NCBI GenBank assembly: GCA_028698585.1
Contig: JAQVWG010000001.1
Span: 245,662 to 302,459, forward strand
DNA from: Clostridia bacterium
Lineage (GTDB): Bacteria; Bacillota; Clostridia; Christensenellales; CAG-314
Length of the DNA stretch: 56,798 nt
Direction: 5' to 3'
In this document: positions 7,239-15,546 of the stretch, piece after piece
Position numbering within the stretch: the stretch's first letter is position 1
Layout: each line of letters begins with the position of its first letter
Notes under the pieces: model-generated
What the model saw: the letters and a program-made list of their open reading frames with translations, nothing else
Told to the model about the DNA's origin: nothing
The model's database searches: none
Program-made: the position numbers and the translations under genes

Positions 7239-7832
7239 ATGTTTAGATTATATTTCAAATACGGAACAATGGGCTCATCCAAGTCCGCTCAAGCCCTAAT
7301 GTGCAAGTTTAATTATGAGCAGAAAGGCATGCACGTTTTACTGCTCAAGCCATTACTCGATAATAGAGATGATAATGGTCAAGCAAAGTACGTAAGATCA
7401 AGGATAGGGCTCAAGTGCAAGTGCTATGTATTCGCACCTGACGAGAGCATTACTCAACTGTTTAATGACCTGTCTGTAAAGAACGGTAATTATGACTGCG
7501 TTATAGTAGATGAGGCGCAGTTCTGCACTAAACCTCAAGTAGAACAACTCAAGCAGTTGACACGGCAAGTACCCGTATTATGCTATGGTCTGTTAACTAA
7601 TTTTAAGGGCGAATTGTTCGAGGGAAGCAAGCGCATTGTAGAATTAGCTGACAGTATGAGCGAGATTAAGTCGGTGTGCCGCTGTGGTGCCAAGTCGACA
7701 ATAAATGCGAGGTTCATAAATGGCAGAGCAGTAGATGACGGACCAATCGTGTTAATCGGCGGTGATGAGTCGTACGAGAATCTCTGCTACTGGTGTTGGC
7801 AGGATGAACTGAATAAGTCAAAAAAAGATTAG
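7239..7832 (+). CDS. tdk: Thymidine kinase (type II)
   Basis: A 197-aa protein with P-loop GTMGSSKS (about 9-16), the Walker-B-like DEAQF motif (about 91-95) and the lasso Zn-ribbon cysteines CRCGAK (about 148-153) and CYWC (about 188-191) of the TK1 family. It phosphorylates thymidine (and deoxyuridine) to dTMP with ATP. The start follows AAGGA. It is the last gene of the degV-dnph1-tdk operon and ends 9 bases before a perfect palindrome that separates it from the convergent gene. Confidence 0.93.
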   Translation: MFRLYFKYGTMGSSKSAQALMCKFNYEQKGMHVLLLKPLLDNRDDNGQAKYVRSRIGLKCKCYVFAPDESITQLFNDLSVKNGNYDCVIVDEAQFCTKPQVEQLKQLTRQVPVLCYGLLTNFKGELFEGSKRIVELADSMSEIKSVCRCGAKSTINARFINGRAVDDGPIVLIGGDESYENLCYWCWQDELNKSKKD

Positions 7833-7841
7833 ATATAAACA

Positions 7842-7865
7842 ATGGTCGCAATTAATTGCGACCAT
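7842..7865. terminator. 24-bp perfect palindrome between convergent genes, probable bidirectional terminator
   Basis: ATGGTCGCAATT is followed directly by its exact reverse complement. It lies between tdk (+) and the IlvD-like gene (-). Neither side has a strong T-run, so it could equally be a protein-binding or replication-related palindrome. Confidence 0.5.
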
Positions 7866-7897
7866 CTAACATATGATTAATGTGTTGTTTACTGGGA

Positions 7898-9544
7898 CTA
7901 TTGCTTCTCAGAACATCCGTCCTCTGGTGAGGTAGTATTACGAGCGAATCGCTTGATTAGTGACGGTGTGGCTTGAATTGTAGCGTCTACATAAGGCTTC
8001 CTCTTGGCTGCTTCCTTGGGTTTGACAGATGTGTTAAGTTTACCTTTATTGGCATTAATTTCGATAACATCTCCGTCATGCAATAGACTTATTAAACCTT
8101 GGTCTTGTGATTGTGGGGAGATAAGACCGACTGCGAATCCGTCATAACAGGTGGATATTCTGCCGTCTGTAACCAGTGCGACATATTGAGACATACCCAT
8201 TACTTGAAGTAAAGCCAGAGGCTGATACATTTCTCTCATGCCGTTAGACAGTCCTTCATTGCGAACAACAACTACAGTGCCACGCTTAATCTCTCTATCT
8301 AGTATCGAATAAGTTAAGGTTTCCTCACTCTCGTACACTTTGGCAGGACCGGTGAATGAAGGCGTCTCGCCGTCGTAATGCAGAATTGCACCATTCTCGG
8401 CTAAATTACCCTTGACAACTCTGAGGTGACTGCCGATAGCGATAGGTTTACTGCCGTGCATAATAATGGTGTCATCTAGACAAATGCTCTTCTTGATAGT
8501 ATCGCTAAACTTCTTACTGGTACATGTTGGATAATCGCATACGACAAGTTGTAGGCGCAATAATTCCTGTAATAGGGGATAGATACCACCAGCTTTTTCT
8601 AACTGCTGGCCGAAACAGTGGCCACTGTTCATATTAAACAGAATGGGGACGGATTTTGCCAGCATTTCAACCTTCTCCATGTCAATACTTACCACTTTCC
8701 AACAGCGTTTCATCTCGTATGAGATAGCAAGCAAATGCAGCAGTGTAGTTGGACATCCGCCAAAAGTTAAATCGCAACACAACGCAGTTCTAATGGAGTT
8801 CGGTGTGAGTATTTTGGACAGAACCAGGTTGTTCTTTGCCATATCTACGGCCGTTTCGCCCGTTTGTGTTGCTAACTGCCGTCTAGTCGAGGAATTAGCT
8901 GTGGCTGTACAATTACCCCTTATAGCCAATCCTAGGGCTTCAAGAACGCATGTCATACTGAGACTGTCATAGGATTGACTGTCTTGACCATTAATTTGTG
9001 GAACTTCGTTCTGTATCTGTTCTAGGTCATCTAGATTAATTTCGTTATTACGCAGTCGTCCTACCGAAGTGTACCAGTTAGATAATCCGTACTCGCAATT
9101 ATCCTTATCTAACATAAGGGACATCGTTCCATTACTAACGAACAAGCATGGTTTATCTAACCTTACTGCACCCATTAGCATACCGGCTATGGTGCAGTTA
9201 TCTGTAGCAACGAAAACTATGCCATCAATATAGTCATAACTGCCAAGTAACTCTACTTGATCTGCCACTTGATTGCGGTGTATTAGCTGATATCGAGATT
9301 GATTAGTGCCATATATTGTAGAGTCAGAAAATGCGCTAATATAGAGCATTTTAGGTGTGCCACCATTCTTAAGCACGCCTTGGTAGACTTTTTCCACTAC
9401 TTGTGGGGTGTCAATTTCGCTCAGGACTAGGTCATTTTGCGCACTTATAATGGCTATTGTTGGACTTCTATCGGTAATATTAAGAGCGTTTAACTTGGCC
9501 CTAATATGTAATTTATCTACACTTTCACAGTAAACTCTGTTCAT
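7898..9544 (-). CDS. IlvD/Edd-family protein lacking the usual Fe-S and metal ligands
   Basis: About 548 aa, full family length, with clear family landmarks: GMLMGAVRL, LEALGLA, LLHLLAIS, FTGPA (about 400), NGMREM, VTDGRIS and LLHDGDVIEI. The cluster-ligand motifs are gone: the N-terminal N-E-x-V-P-C equivalent is NDLVLS, the C-x-x-C-G-S-C-S-G-M block is replaced by a Ser-rich stretch, and the CDKITPGM motif that carries a cysteine and the carbamylated lysine is DNCTIAGM. Normal members dehydrate dihydroxy acids. This one is unlikely to do that chemistry with a 2Fe-2S cluster. No branched-chain amino acid gene is nearby. The start is ATG 9544, with GGAGG 6 bases upstream, not the earlier ATG at 9562. 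Confidence 0.75.
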   Translation of the reverse strand: MNRVYCESVDKLHIRAKLNALNITDRSPTIAIISAQNDLVLSEIDTPQVVEKVYQGVLKNGGTPKMLYISAFSDSTIYGTNQSRYQLIHRNQVADQVELLGSYDYIDGIVFVATDNCTIAGMLMGAVRLDKPCLFVSNGTMSLMLDKDNCEYGLSNWYTSVGRLRNNEINLDDLEQIQNEVPQINGQDSQSYDSLSMTCVLEALGLAIRGNCTATANSSTRRQLATQTGETAVDMAKNNLVLSKILTPNSIRTALCCDLTFGGCPTTLLHLLAISYEMKRCWKVVSIDMEKVEMLAKSVPILFNMNSGHCFGQQLEKAGGIYPLLQELLRLQLVVCDYPTCTSKKFSDTIKKSICLDDTIIMHGSKPIAIGSHLRVVKGNLAENGAILHYDGETPSFTGPAKVYESEETLTYSILDREIKRGTVVVVRNEGLSNGMREMYQPLALLQVMGMSQYVALVTDGRISTCYDGFAVGLISPQSQDQGLISLLHDGDVIEINANKGKLNTSVKPKEAAKRKPYVDATIQATPSLIKRFARNTTSPEDGCSEKQ

Positions 9545-9676
9545 TTCGGCCTCCAAAATCATCTGTTACTAGTTAAGTTTAATTCATACAACACCATATG
9601 TCAACAGCAATAGGTAGTATATTTCAAATTATTTAGGAAAAACTAACCAGTATAAGCGAGGTAAAACTAACACATT

Positions 9677-10447
9677 ATGTCAAAAAAAGTGGTTATTTGT
9701 GGTGTTGATACATCTAGACTTCCTCAATTATCAGCTAAAGAACGACAAAAAATGCTTGATATGGTGCAAGATGGCGACGGGAAGGCGAGGAGCACTTTTA
9801 TCGTGGCAAACTTCAGGCTAGTACTGTCCGTCGTACAACGTTACGTGTCCAAGACTAATAACCTTGACGACCTGTTCCAAGTAGGTTGCGTGGGACTGGT
9901 CAAGGCAGTTGATAATTTCGACACCAGTGTCGGCGTTAAGTTCAGCACATACGCTGTGCCAATGATAGTGGGGGAGATACGGCGATTCTTAAGAGACAGC
10001 AACTCACTCAAAATCTCAAGAAGCATTCGTGATACTGCTTTTCAAACCCTCCTTGCCAGAGAGATATTGGAGACACATTATGACCGAGAAGTCAGTCTCG
10101 AAGAAGTCTCCAAGGCCATAGACTTGCCGTTATCTCGCATAGTGTACTGTCTGGACGCCATAAATGAACCGATATCACTGAACGAACCAATATATGCTGA
10201 TGATAGCGACTGTATCCTTTTCATGGATCAACTGGCAGACAAGAATAGTCATGATGACGGATGGGTAGAGAACTTATCACTCAGTCAAGCCATTGCTAAA
10301 CTGTCAGCTAGAGAGCAAGACATACTCAGAATGCGCTACTATGAGGGCAAAACTCAAATGGAAATCAGTGATGAAATAGGTATTTCTCAGGCGCAGGTGT
10401 CGAGGCTAGAAAAGAATGCTGTCGCTACTCTGCGACTTAATATGTAA
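9677..10447 (+). CDS. sigG: RNA polymerase sporulation sigma factor SigG
   Basis: A 256-aa sigma-70 family protein. The N-terminal KVVICGVDTSRLP is diagnostic of SigG. Region 2 has DDLFQVGCVGLVKAVDNFD and KFSTYAVPMIVGEIRRFLRD; region 4 has LSAREQDILRMRYYEGKTQMEISDEIGISQAQVSRLEK. SigG drives late forespore genes after engulfment (spore protection and germination). No clear ribosome-binding site or sigma-F/G promoter is visible just upstream. The 3' end recurs weakly about 254 bases downstream. A YlmC-type gene follows, as often near sigG. Confidence 0.95.
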   Translation: MSKKVVICGVDTSRLPQLSAKERQKMLDMVQDGDGKARSTFIVANFRLVLSVVQRYVSKTNNLDDLFQVGCVGLVKAVDNFDTSVGVKFSTYAVPMIVGEIRRFLRDSNSLKISRSIRDTAFQTLLAREILETHYDREVSLEEVSKAIDLPLSRIVYCLDAINEPISLNEPIYADDSDCILFMDQLADKNSHDDGWVENLSLSQAIAKLSAREQDILRMRYYEGKTQMEISDEIGISQAQVSRLEKNAVATLRLNM

Positions 10448-10871
10448 TTGGGTATAGACTGTCAATATCTATTGAGTAGACGGAGAAACACTGCAAAGGA
10501 TTATTATGCGATAGGATTACAACACTTTACCACTAGTGCAGACTTATCAATGGAAATATCTACTGTTAATACGTGGTAGGTTGTCAAGGCTAATTGAGTT
10601 GAACATACGCATACTACGTAGGGTGATATCATAATAGCATACAATTGCAGACATCTACTTATGAATAATCCTAGCGTGCCACACTGAGACTTAATATGTA
10701 ATATGTAGATTGCATGTAATTGTTGAGACTAATATCCATTCGCCGGCTATGATTATTATGTGTTTATCAATAATAACACTTAACTACTGTCGAAGAATTA
10801 TCATTAAGGGTAATATTGTACAAGTTGTGCTGATTATTATGTATAAGATATATGTACAAGGAGCACATTGC
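10448..10871 (+). repeat. Gene-free spacer with a decayed copy of the sigG 3' end
   Basis: The end of sigG, with gacttaatatgtaat (10434-10448), recurs at about 10688-10702, preceded by a looser match (actctgc versus acactga). The period is about 254 bases. No gene was seen in this spacer. AAGGAG at 10858-10863 belongs to the next gene. Confidence 0.45.
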
Positions 10872-11174
10872 ATGGATATTACTTACAATGAGTTGCGTAG
10901 TAAAGAGGTTATCAACATAGTCGATGGGCGAAGACTAGGACGCGTATGCGATTTAGTTATCAGTGGTACCAACTGCTCGGTTCTCGGTATAGTTGTGCCC
11001 TCCGAAAGACGCATTTTCAAGGGAAAAGATGATTTATTCATATCTTTTAGACAAATCAAGAGAATAGGAGATGACTGCATACTTGTTATGCTAGAATTAC
11101 AGCAATTCAACTGTAAACAAGAGCCTGTTCGCCCCAAGAAAAGTAACTGCGACTATCTAATAGATGATGAGTAA
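10872..11174 (+). CDS. YlmC/YmxH-type PRC-barrel protein
   Basis: The start is ATG 10872, with AAGGAG 8 bases upstream, giving 100 aa. The sequence opens with ELRSKEVINIVDGRRLGRVCDL, the pattern of the YlmC/YmxH PRC-barrel family found in spore formers next to sigG or in sporulation clusters. It also has the barrel segments SVLGIVVP and IKRIGDDCILV. The molecular role is not established; PRC barrels bind protein or RNA partners. The tail (about 75-100) is basic and variable. Confidence 0.8.
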   Translation: MDITYNELRSKEVINIVDGRRLGRVCDLVISGTNCSVLGIVVPSERRIFKGKDDLFISFRQIKRIGDDCILVMLELQQFNCKQEPVRPKKSNCDYLIDDE

Positions 11175-11207
11175 AGGGCATTTTATTTTTTTTCGAGTGG
11201 CAATTTG

Positions 11208-11236
11208 TTGCCACTTTTTCATTTATTTGATATAAT
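11208..11236 (+). promoter_or_regulatory. Consensus promoter placed for a leaderless transcript
   Basis: TTGCCA (11208-11213), 17-base spacer, TATAAT (11231-11236). The -10 box ends 7 bases before ATG 11244, so the transcript should start at or one base before the start codon. Confidence 0.65.
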
Positions 11237-11243
11237 ACATACT

Positions 11244-12092
11244 ATGTTAGAAAAAATTGATGTAAACACTAGAATACTTGTATCCGAACTGCTGGCTTCG
11301 TACACTTCGCTAGGGTATTTTCAAATAATTAAGGCCATTAAAGACAGACATGTCAAAATCAACAACACACGAATAGGCGCCGATTGTTATGTAGATGCTG
11401 GCGATGTGGTGCATGTGTATGTCAAGGACAGGGAAAAGGACCATATAGAGATAGCATACAGCGACAGTAATGTGGTGGTCGCAGTTAAGCCTGCCGGTAT
11501 CGAGGTAGAGGGAGAGGACTCATTTACAACTAGACTCAATGCTCAACTAGAGACCACTGGCGCTCGCCCCGTGCATAGGTTAGACCGCAACACTATGGGA
11601 CTTGTTATCTATGCATTAAATGACGCTACAGAAAAAGAGTTTTTGCGAGTATTTAAGGACAGAGAGATAGATAAGTCCTATCACTGTATCGTGTCTGGTA
11701 CACCGCAGAAGAGTGCAACCCTTAAGGCTTATTTGTTCAAGGACGCCAAGAAAAGCATGGTATATATTAGCCCAACCCCCAAGACGGGCTATCAACCAAT
11801 AGAGACTCAATATAAGTTTATTAAGAAAAAGGGCGAGCTGTCCCTACTTGACGTCAAGTTAATTACTGGTCGCACTCATCAAATACGCGCACACTTAGCA
11901 AGTGTTAAACTGCCCATAGCAGGTGATGGCAAGTATGGAGTCAATGCAATTAACAAGCGGTATAAAGTCAAGCAACAGTGCCTTAACTGTTATAAGATAA
12001 CGTTTAGTTTTGACGCCAAATCACCTCTGCATTACCTTGACAATAAAGTGGTCAAGAATGAGGTAGAGTTGTTCGACCTAATAACGTTCTAA
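11244..12092 (+). CDS. RluA-family RNA pseudouridine synthase
   Basis: Start ATG 11244 (MLEKIDVNTR), 282 aa. An S4-like N-terminal segment (about 9-55, FQIIKAIKDRHVKIN) precedes the catalytic domain with motif HRLDRNTMGLVIY, whose Asp (about 114) is the catalytic residue, and motif III with TGRTHQIRAHL (about 212-222). It converts uridine to pseudouridine in rRNA or tRNA; which site cannot be told. There is no Shine-Dalgarno and the promoter -10 box ends 7 bases before the ATG, so a leaderless mRNA is predicted. Confidence 0.88.
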   Translation: MLEKIDVNTRILVSELLASYTSLGYFQIIKAIKDRHVKINNTRIGADCYVDAGDVVHVYVKDREKDHIEIAYSDSNVVVAVKPAGIEVEGEDSFTTRLNAQLETTGARPVHRLDRNTMGLVIYALNDATEKEFLRVFKDREIDKSYHCIVSGTPQKSATLKAYLFKDAKKSMVYISPTPKTGYQPIETQYKFIKKKGELSLLDVKLITGRTHQIRAHLASVKLPIAGDGKYGVNAINKRYKVKQQCLNCYKITFSFDAKSPLHYLDNKVVKNEVELFDLITF

Positions 12093-12105
12093 TATATACA
12101 TGTGT

Positions 12106-12132
12106 GGGCGACATATAACAGTCGCCCTTATT
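12106..12132 (+). terminator. Terminator of the RluA-type gene
   Basis: GGGCGAC (12106-12112) pairs with GTCGCCC (12121-12127), followed by TTATTAT. It lies 29 bases before der and could be leaky. Confidence 0.6.
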
Positions 12133-12160
12133 ATATATGTGAGCAATCACAGGAGAAGAT

Positions 12161-13510
12161 ATGAAACCGTTAGTAGCCATAATTGGCAAGCCGAATGTCG
12201 GTAAATCAACTTTTTTTAATAAAGTATGCGGCAGTCGTATATCTATTGTACTCAATACGCCGGGAGTAACAAGAGACAGAATCTATGCAGATGCAGAATG
12301 GTTGGGCAGAGAGTTTACATTAGTAGATACTGGTGGCATACAACTCAAATCTACTGATGAGATGCACACACACATCATAAGACAAGCAGAATTAGCTATG
12401 GAAGTATGCGATTGCATACTGTTCTTTGTCGACGGCAGACAACCCCTAACAACAGATGACTATGATGTAGCCCAAATGCTACGAAAAACCAACAAGCCAG
12501 TTATACTAGTAGTCAACAAAATCGACGACTTTGCTAGGCTGGACTTGTCAGAATACTATGCGCTCGGTATAGGTGAACCCTGTCCTATATCAGCCGAACA
12601 GAAACTAGGACTAGGCGAACTACTAGATTTAGTTATCAGCCATTTTCCAGAAGGACAGGAGCAGGAACAAGATAGCGAGGAGATTAAAGTAGCCATTGTG
12701 GGTAAGCCCAATGTAGGCAAGAGCAGCTTAGTAAATAAATTACTGGGTTACGAGAGAAGTATCGTATCTAACGTATCTGGCACTACACGAGATAGTATAG
12801 ATACCTCAATCACCGTTGGTGATAAGCACTACACATTAATAGACACTGCAGGCATCAGGCGCAAGAGGGCAATAGATGATGACACCGTAGAGCAATACAG
12901 TGTGATGAGGTCGTTAGCAAGTGTGCGCAGAGCAGACGTGTGCGTAGTAGTGTTAGACGCTTCTCAAGAAGTGAGCGAACAGGATGTCAAAATATGCGCA
13001 TATTGTCATGAACAAGGGAAGCCGTCTATTATCGCACTTAATAAGTGGGATATTATCGAAAAAGACACTAATACCATCAATAAGTTCAATAATAAATTAT
13101 CTACCGACCTAGCATTTATGGACTACTTCATTACTTTATCGTTGTCGGCATTAAGTGGGCAGAGAGTGGGCAAGATATGGTCATTAATTGATATGGTCTA
13201 TAATAAGAGTCAGTTCAGGGCTACAACAGGTCTACTTAACGAAGTTATCGCAGACGCTGTCGGAGCAGTAGAACCACCAACTAGGAACGGCAGAAGACTC
13301 AAGATTAAGTATGCAACACAACCTACCGTTGCGCCCCCTACATTCGTACTGTTCGTTAACGACGCTAAATTATTACAGAATGCTTACAAGAGATATTTGA
13401 TTAACTACTTGCGAAGGGCATTTGATCTCAAGGGAACACCGATACACTTGATTATTCGAAGTAGTACGGATAAGGATGAGTTAAATAACAATAGGAAACA
13501 GCCAAACTAA
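12161..13510 (+). CDS. der: Ribosome-biogenesis GTPase Der (EngA)
   Basis: A 449-aa protein with two tandem GTPase domains: GKPNVGKST (about 8-16) with DTGG and NKID, then GKPNVGKSS (about 182-190) with DTAG and NKWD. A KH-like C-terminal domain contains TQPTVAPPTFVLFVN. Der acts in late assembly of the 50S subunit. The start ATG 12161 follows AGGAG. Its last 34 codons, including the stop, are the first copy of a four-copy tandem repeat that fills the space to the next terminator. Its neighbour spoIVA is the same as in Bacillus genomes. Confidence 0.95.
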   Translation: MKPLVAIIGKPNVGKSTFFNKVCGSRISIVLNTPGVTRDRIYADAEWLGREFTLVDTGGIQLKSTDEMHTHIIRQAELAMEVCDCILFFVDGRQPLTTDDYDVAQMLRKTNKPVILVVNKIDDFARLDLSEYYALGIGEPCPISAEQKLGLGELLDLVISHFPEGQEQEQDSEEIKVAIVGKPNVGKSSLVNKLLGYERSIVSNVSGTTRDSIDTSITVGDKHYTLIDTAGIRRKRAIDDDTVEQYSVMRSLASVRRADVCVVVLDASQEVSEQDVKICAYCHEQGKPSIIALNKWDIIEKDTNTINKFNNKLSTDLAFMDYFITLSLSALSGQRVGKIWSLIDMVYNKSQFRATTGLLNEVIADAVGAVEPPTRNGRRLKIKYATQPTVAPPTFVLFVNDAKLLQNAYKRYLINYLRRAFDLKGTPIHLIIRSSTDKDELNNNRKQPN

Positions 13511-13813
13511 TTGCGAAGGGCATTCGATCTCAAAGGCACGCCGATACACTTGATTATTCGAAGTAGTACGGATAAGGTGAGTTAAACAAGGATAGGAAAC
13601 AGCCAAACTAATTGCGAAGGGCATTTGATCTCAAGGGAACACCGATACACTTAATTATTCGAAGTAGTACGGATAAGGATGAGTCAAACAAGGATAGGAA
13701 ACAACCAAACTAATTGCGAAGAGCATTCGATCTCAAAGGCACGCCGATACACTTAATTATTCGAAGTAGTACTGATAAGGTGAGTTAAACAACAAAAATA
13801 ATAATCAAACTAA
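13409..13813 (+). repeat. Four tandem copies of the der 3' tail (about 101 bp each)
   Basis: Copies: 13409-13510 (coding, 102 bp), 13511-13611 (101), 13612-13713 (102), 13714-13813 (100). All begin ttgcgaag and end ccaaactaa or caaactaa. Copies 1 and 3 share tttgatctcaagggaacacc, while 2 and 4 share ttcgatctcaaaggcacgcc and both lack one base in the GGATAAGGATGAG stretch. The array therefore looks like a duplicated dimer. Each copy carries the stop codon. The terminator follows copy 4. Confidence 0.95.
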
Positions 13814-13836
13814 TTGCACCTTATGTGCAATTTTTT
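13812..13836 (+). terminator. Terminator of der, after the tail repeats
   Basis: AATTGCAC (13812-13819) pairs with GTGCAATT (13825-13832), continuing into a T-run. Confidence 0.8.
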
Positions 13837-13867
13837 GTTTGTGTGTTCTACTTGATTAGCGTGTTGA

Positions 13868-13875
13868 CATATAAT
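13868..13875 (+). promoter_or_regulatory. Possible sigma-E type -10 element for spoIVA
   Basis: CATATAAT matches the mother-cell sigma-E -10 consensus. spoIVA belongs to the sigma-E regulon in Bacillus. No convincing -35 was found. A vegetative TTGACA at 13864-13869 overlaps it but has no good -10. Confidence 0.35.
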
Positions 13876-13910
13876 TATCACAAAGACTTTATTCTCAAGG
13901 AGTAACAATA

Positions 13911-15377
13911 ATGGGCAAATATGATATTTATGGCGACATAGCCAAGAGGACTAATGGCGACATCTACATAGGCGTTGTGGGTCCTGTGCGCACTGGTAAG
14001 TCCACCTTTGTCAGTCAGTTTATGGAGAAGGTTATCCTACCCAAGATTAAGAACAAGAACGAGCGAACAAGGGCAGTCGATGAGTTGCCACAGTCAGCAG
14101 AAGGCAAGACTATTATGACGACACAACCCAAGTTCGTGCCAGCATCTGCCGTCAAGATAACCTTTGCAGACAAAATGCAGGCCAACGTAAGACTGATTGA
14201 TTGTGTTGGATATGGTGTTGAGGGTGCATACGGTTACAACGAGGAGGATAAGGCACGGCTGGTCAAGACCCCTTGGAGTAATGAGAATATGACATTCGAG
14301 CAAGCAGCCGAAGTGGGAACGTGCAAGGTGGTTGAGGAGCACAGTAATATTGCCATTGTGGTAACTACTGACGGCAGTTTTACCGAGATTGCTCGTACTA
14401 ATTACGTAGATGCCGAGGACAAGGTAATTACTCAACTACAATCTCTCGGTAAGCCGTTCGTAGTGCTTATCAACAGCACCAGTCCGGAAAGCGTCATCTG
14501 TCAGCAGATAAGGGATAATATGAAAGCAAGGTACGGTATTGACGCTATGTGCGTAGATATCAAGAACATTACCACTGAACAGATAGAAACAATCTTCAGT
14601 AGTGTGCTTCAAGAGTTCCCATTGCGCAAAATGATGTTCTCAACGCCCAAATGGATGCGTTCATTACATGGTGATGATACCTTAATTAGTACAATTGCAT
14701 CCTATATTAAGAAAGGGAGTGAAAGTGTCAAAAAAATGAAAGACTGTCAAATGCTAACCGACGTTTTTGCGCAGGATGATAGGTTGGATAAACTGGTACT
14801 GGATAATATAAACTTGGGCAGCGGCGAGGCATACTATTCTATTATGCCTAATCCGGACTTATTCTTCCGTTGTCTTAGCGAAAAGGCCAACAGCAAGATA
14901 GATGATGAATACTCATTAATGTCCTTTGTTACCGATTGTTCATTCGCTAAACAACAGTATGAGGGTATTAAGGATGCACTCGAAACAGCTAGGGCAACGG
15001 GCTACGGCATAGTCAAGCCATCATTTGAACAGATGGATTTAGCTGATCCAGAGATTGTCAAGCAGGGCAGCAGGTACGGAGTCAAGTTGAGAGCGACAGC
15101 ACCTAGTCTGCACATTATGCAGGTAGACATAACCACCGAGGTCAACCCTATGGTGGGTACTGAGCAACAGAGTCAGTATCTGCTCGAAGAGTTCAATGCC
15201 AATCCTAAAGGTATATGGAAAACAGATATGTTTGGCAAGTCTATGAGTAGTCTAGCCAAGGAAGGACTCAATGCTAAACTGACATTGATGCCAAGAGAAG
15301 CTCAGGACAAGATGCGCAAGACTGTAGGCAGAATTGTCAATGAGGGCAAAGGAAGTCTAGTCTGCCTGATACTATAG
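13911..15377 (+). CDS. spoIVA: Stage IV sporulation protein A, coat morphogenetic ATPase
   Basis: A 488-aa protein, the usual family length. It opens DIYGDIAKRTNGDIYIGVVG and carries Walker A GPVRTGKST (about 24-32). The central domain and the C-terminus ending VCLIL are family-typical. SpoIVA polymerises on the forespore surface after ATP hydrolysis and forms the base on which the coat assembles. The start ATG 13911 follows AAGGAG. Transcribed alone, ending in a strong hairpin. Confidence 0.96.
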   Translation: MGKYDIYGDIAKRTNGDIYIGVVGPVRTGKSTFVSQFMEKVILPKIKNKNERTRAVDELPQSAEGKTIMTTQPKFVPASAVKITFADKMQANVRLIDCVGYGVEGAYGYNEEDKARLVKTPWSNENMTFEQAAEVGTCKVVEEHSNIAIVVTTDGSFTEIARTNYVDAEDKVITQLQSLGKPFVVLINSTSPESVICQQIRDNMKARYGIDAMCVDIKNITTEQIETIFSSVLQEFPLRKMMFSTPKWMRSLHGDDTLISTIASYIKKGSESVKKMKDCQMLTDVFAQDDRLDKLVLDNINLGSGEAYYSIMPNPDLFFRCLSEKANSKIDDEYSLMSFVTDCSFAKQQYEGIKDALETARATGYGIVKPSFEQMDLADPEIVKQGSRYGVKLRATAPSLHIMQVDITTEVNPMVGTEQQSQYLLEEFNANPKGIWKTDMFGKSMSSLAKEGLNAKLTLMPREAQDKMRKTVGRIVNEGKGSLVCLIL

Positions 15378-15406
15378 AAGTCCACCAGACTATGCCAGCA
15401 TATATT

Positions 15407-15436
15407 AAGAGCTCAACACTAATGTGTTGAGCTCTT
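15407..15436 (+). terminator. Terminator of spoIVA
   Basis: A 13-bp perfect stem AAGAGCTCAACAC/GTGTTGAGCTCTT with loop TAAT. The downstream tract is T-rich but broken. Confidence 0.7.
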
Positions 15437-15489
15437 GTCTATCTTCTTTTCTCTATGTGCCGTGTGTTGAATATTTTTTTTGCATAGAA

Positions 15490-15518
15490 TTGACTTAATA
15501 ACTACTGTGGCATATACT
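15490..15518 (+). promoter_or_regulatory. Promoter of mgtE
   Basis: TTGACT (15490-15495), 17-base spacer, TATACT (15513-15518). The leader is only about 22 bases, which leaves no room for an Mg-sensing riboswitch. Confidence 0.6.
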
Positions 15519-15546
15519 ATATTAGATAGTTATAAGGAGGTGTGCC

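Noticed and set aside
13409-13813. Regular repeats resembling a CRISPR array
   Set aside because: Units are about 100 bp, directly abutting, without variable spacers, and the first is coding; no cas genes are present. The same reasoning excludes the 137-, 158- and 183-bp arrays.
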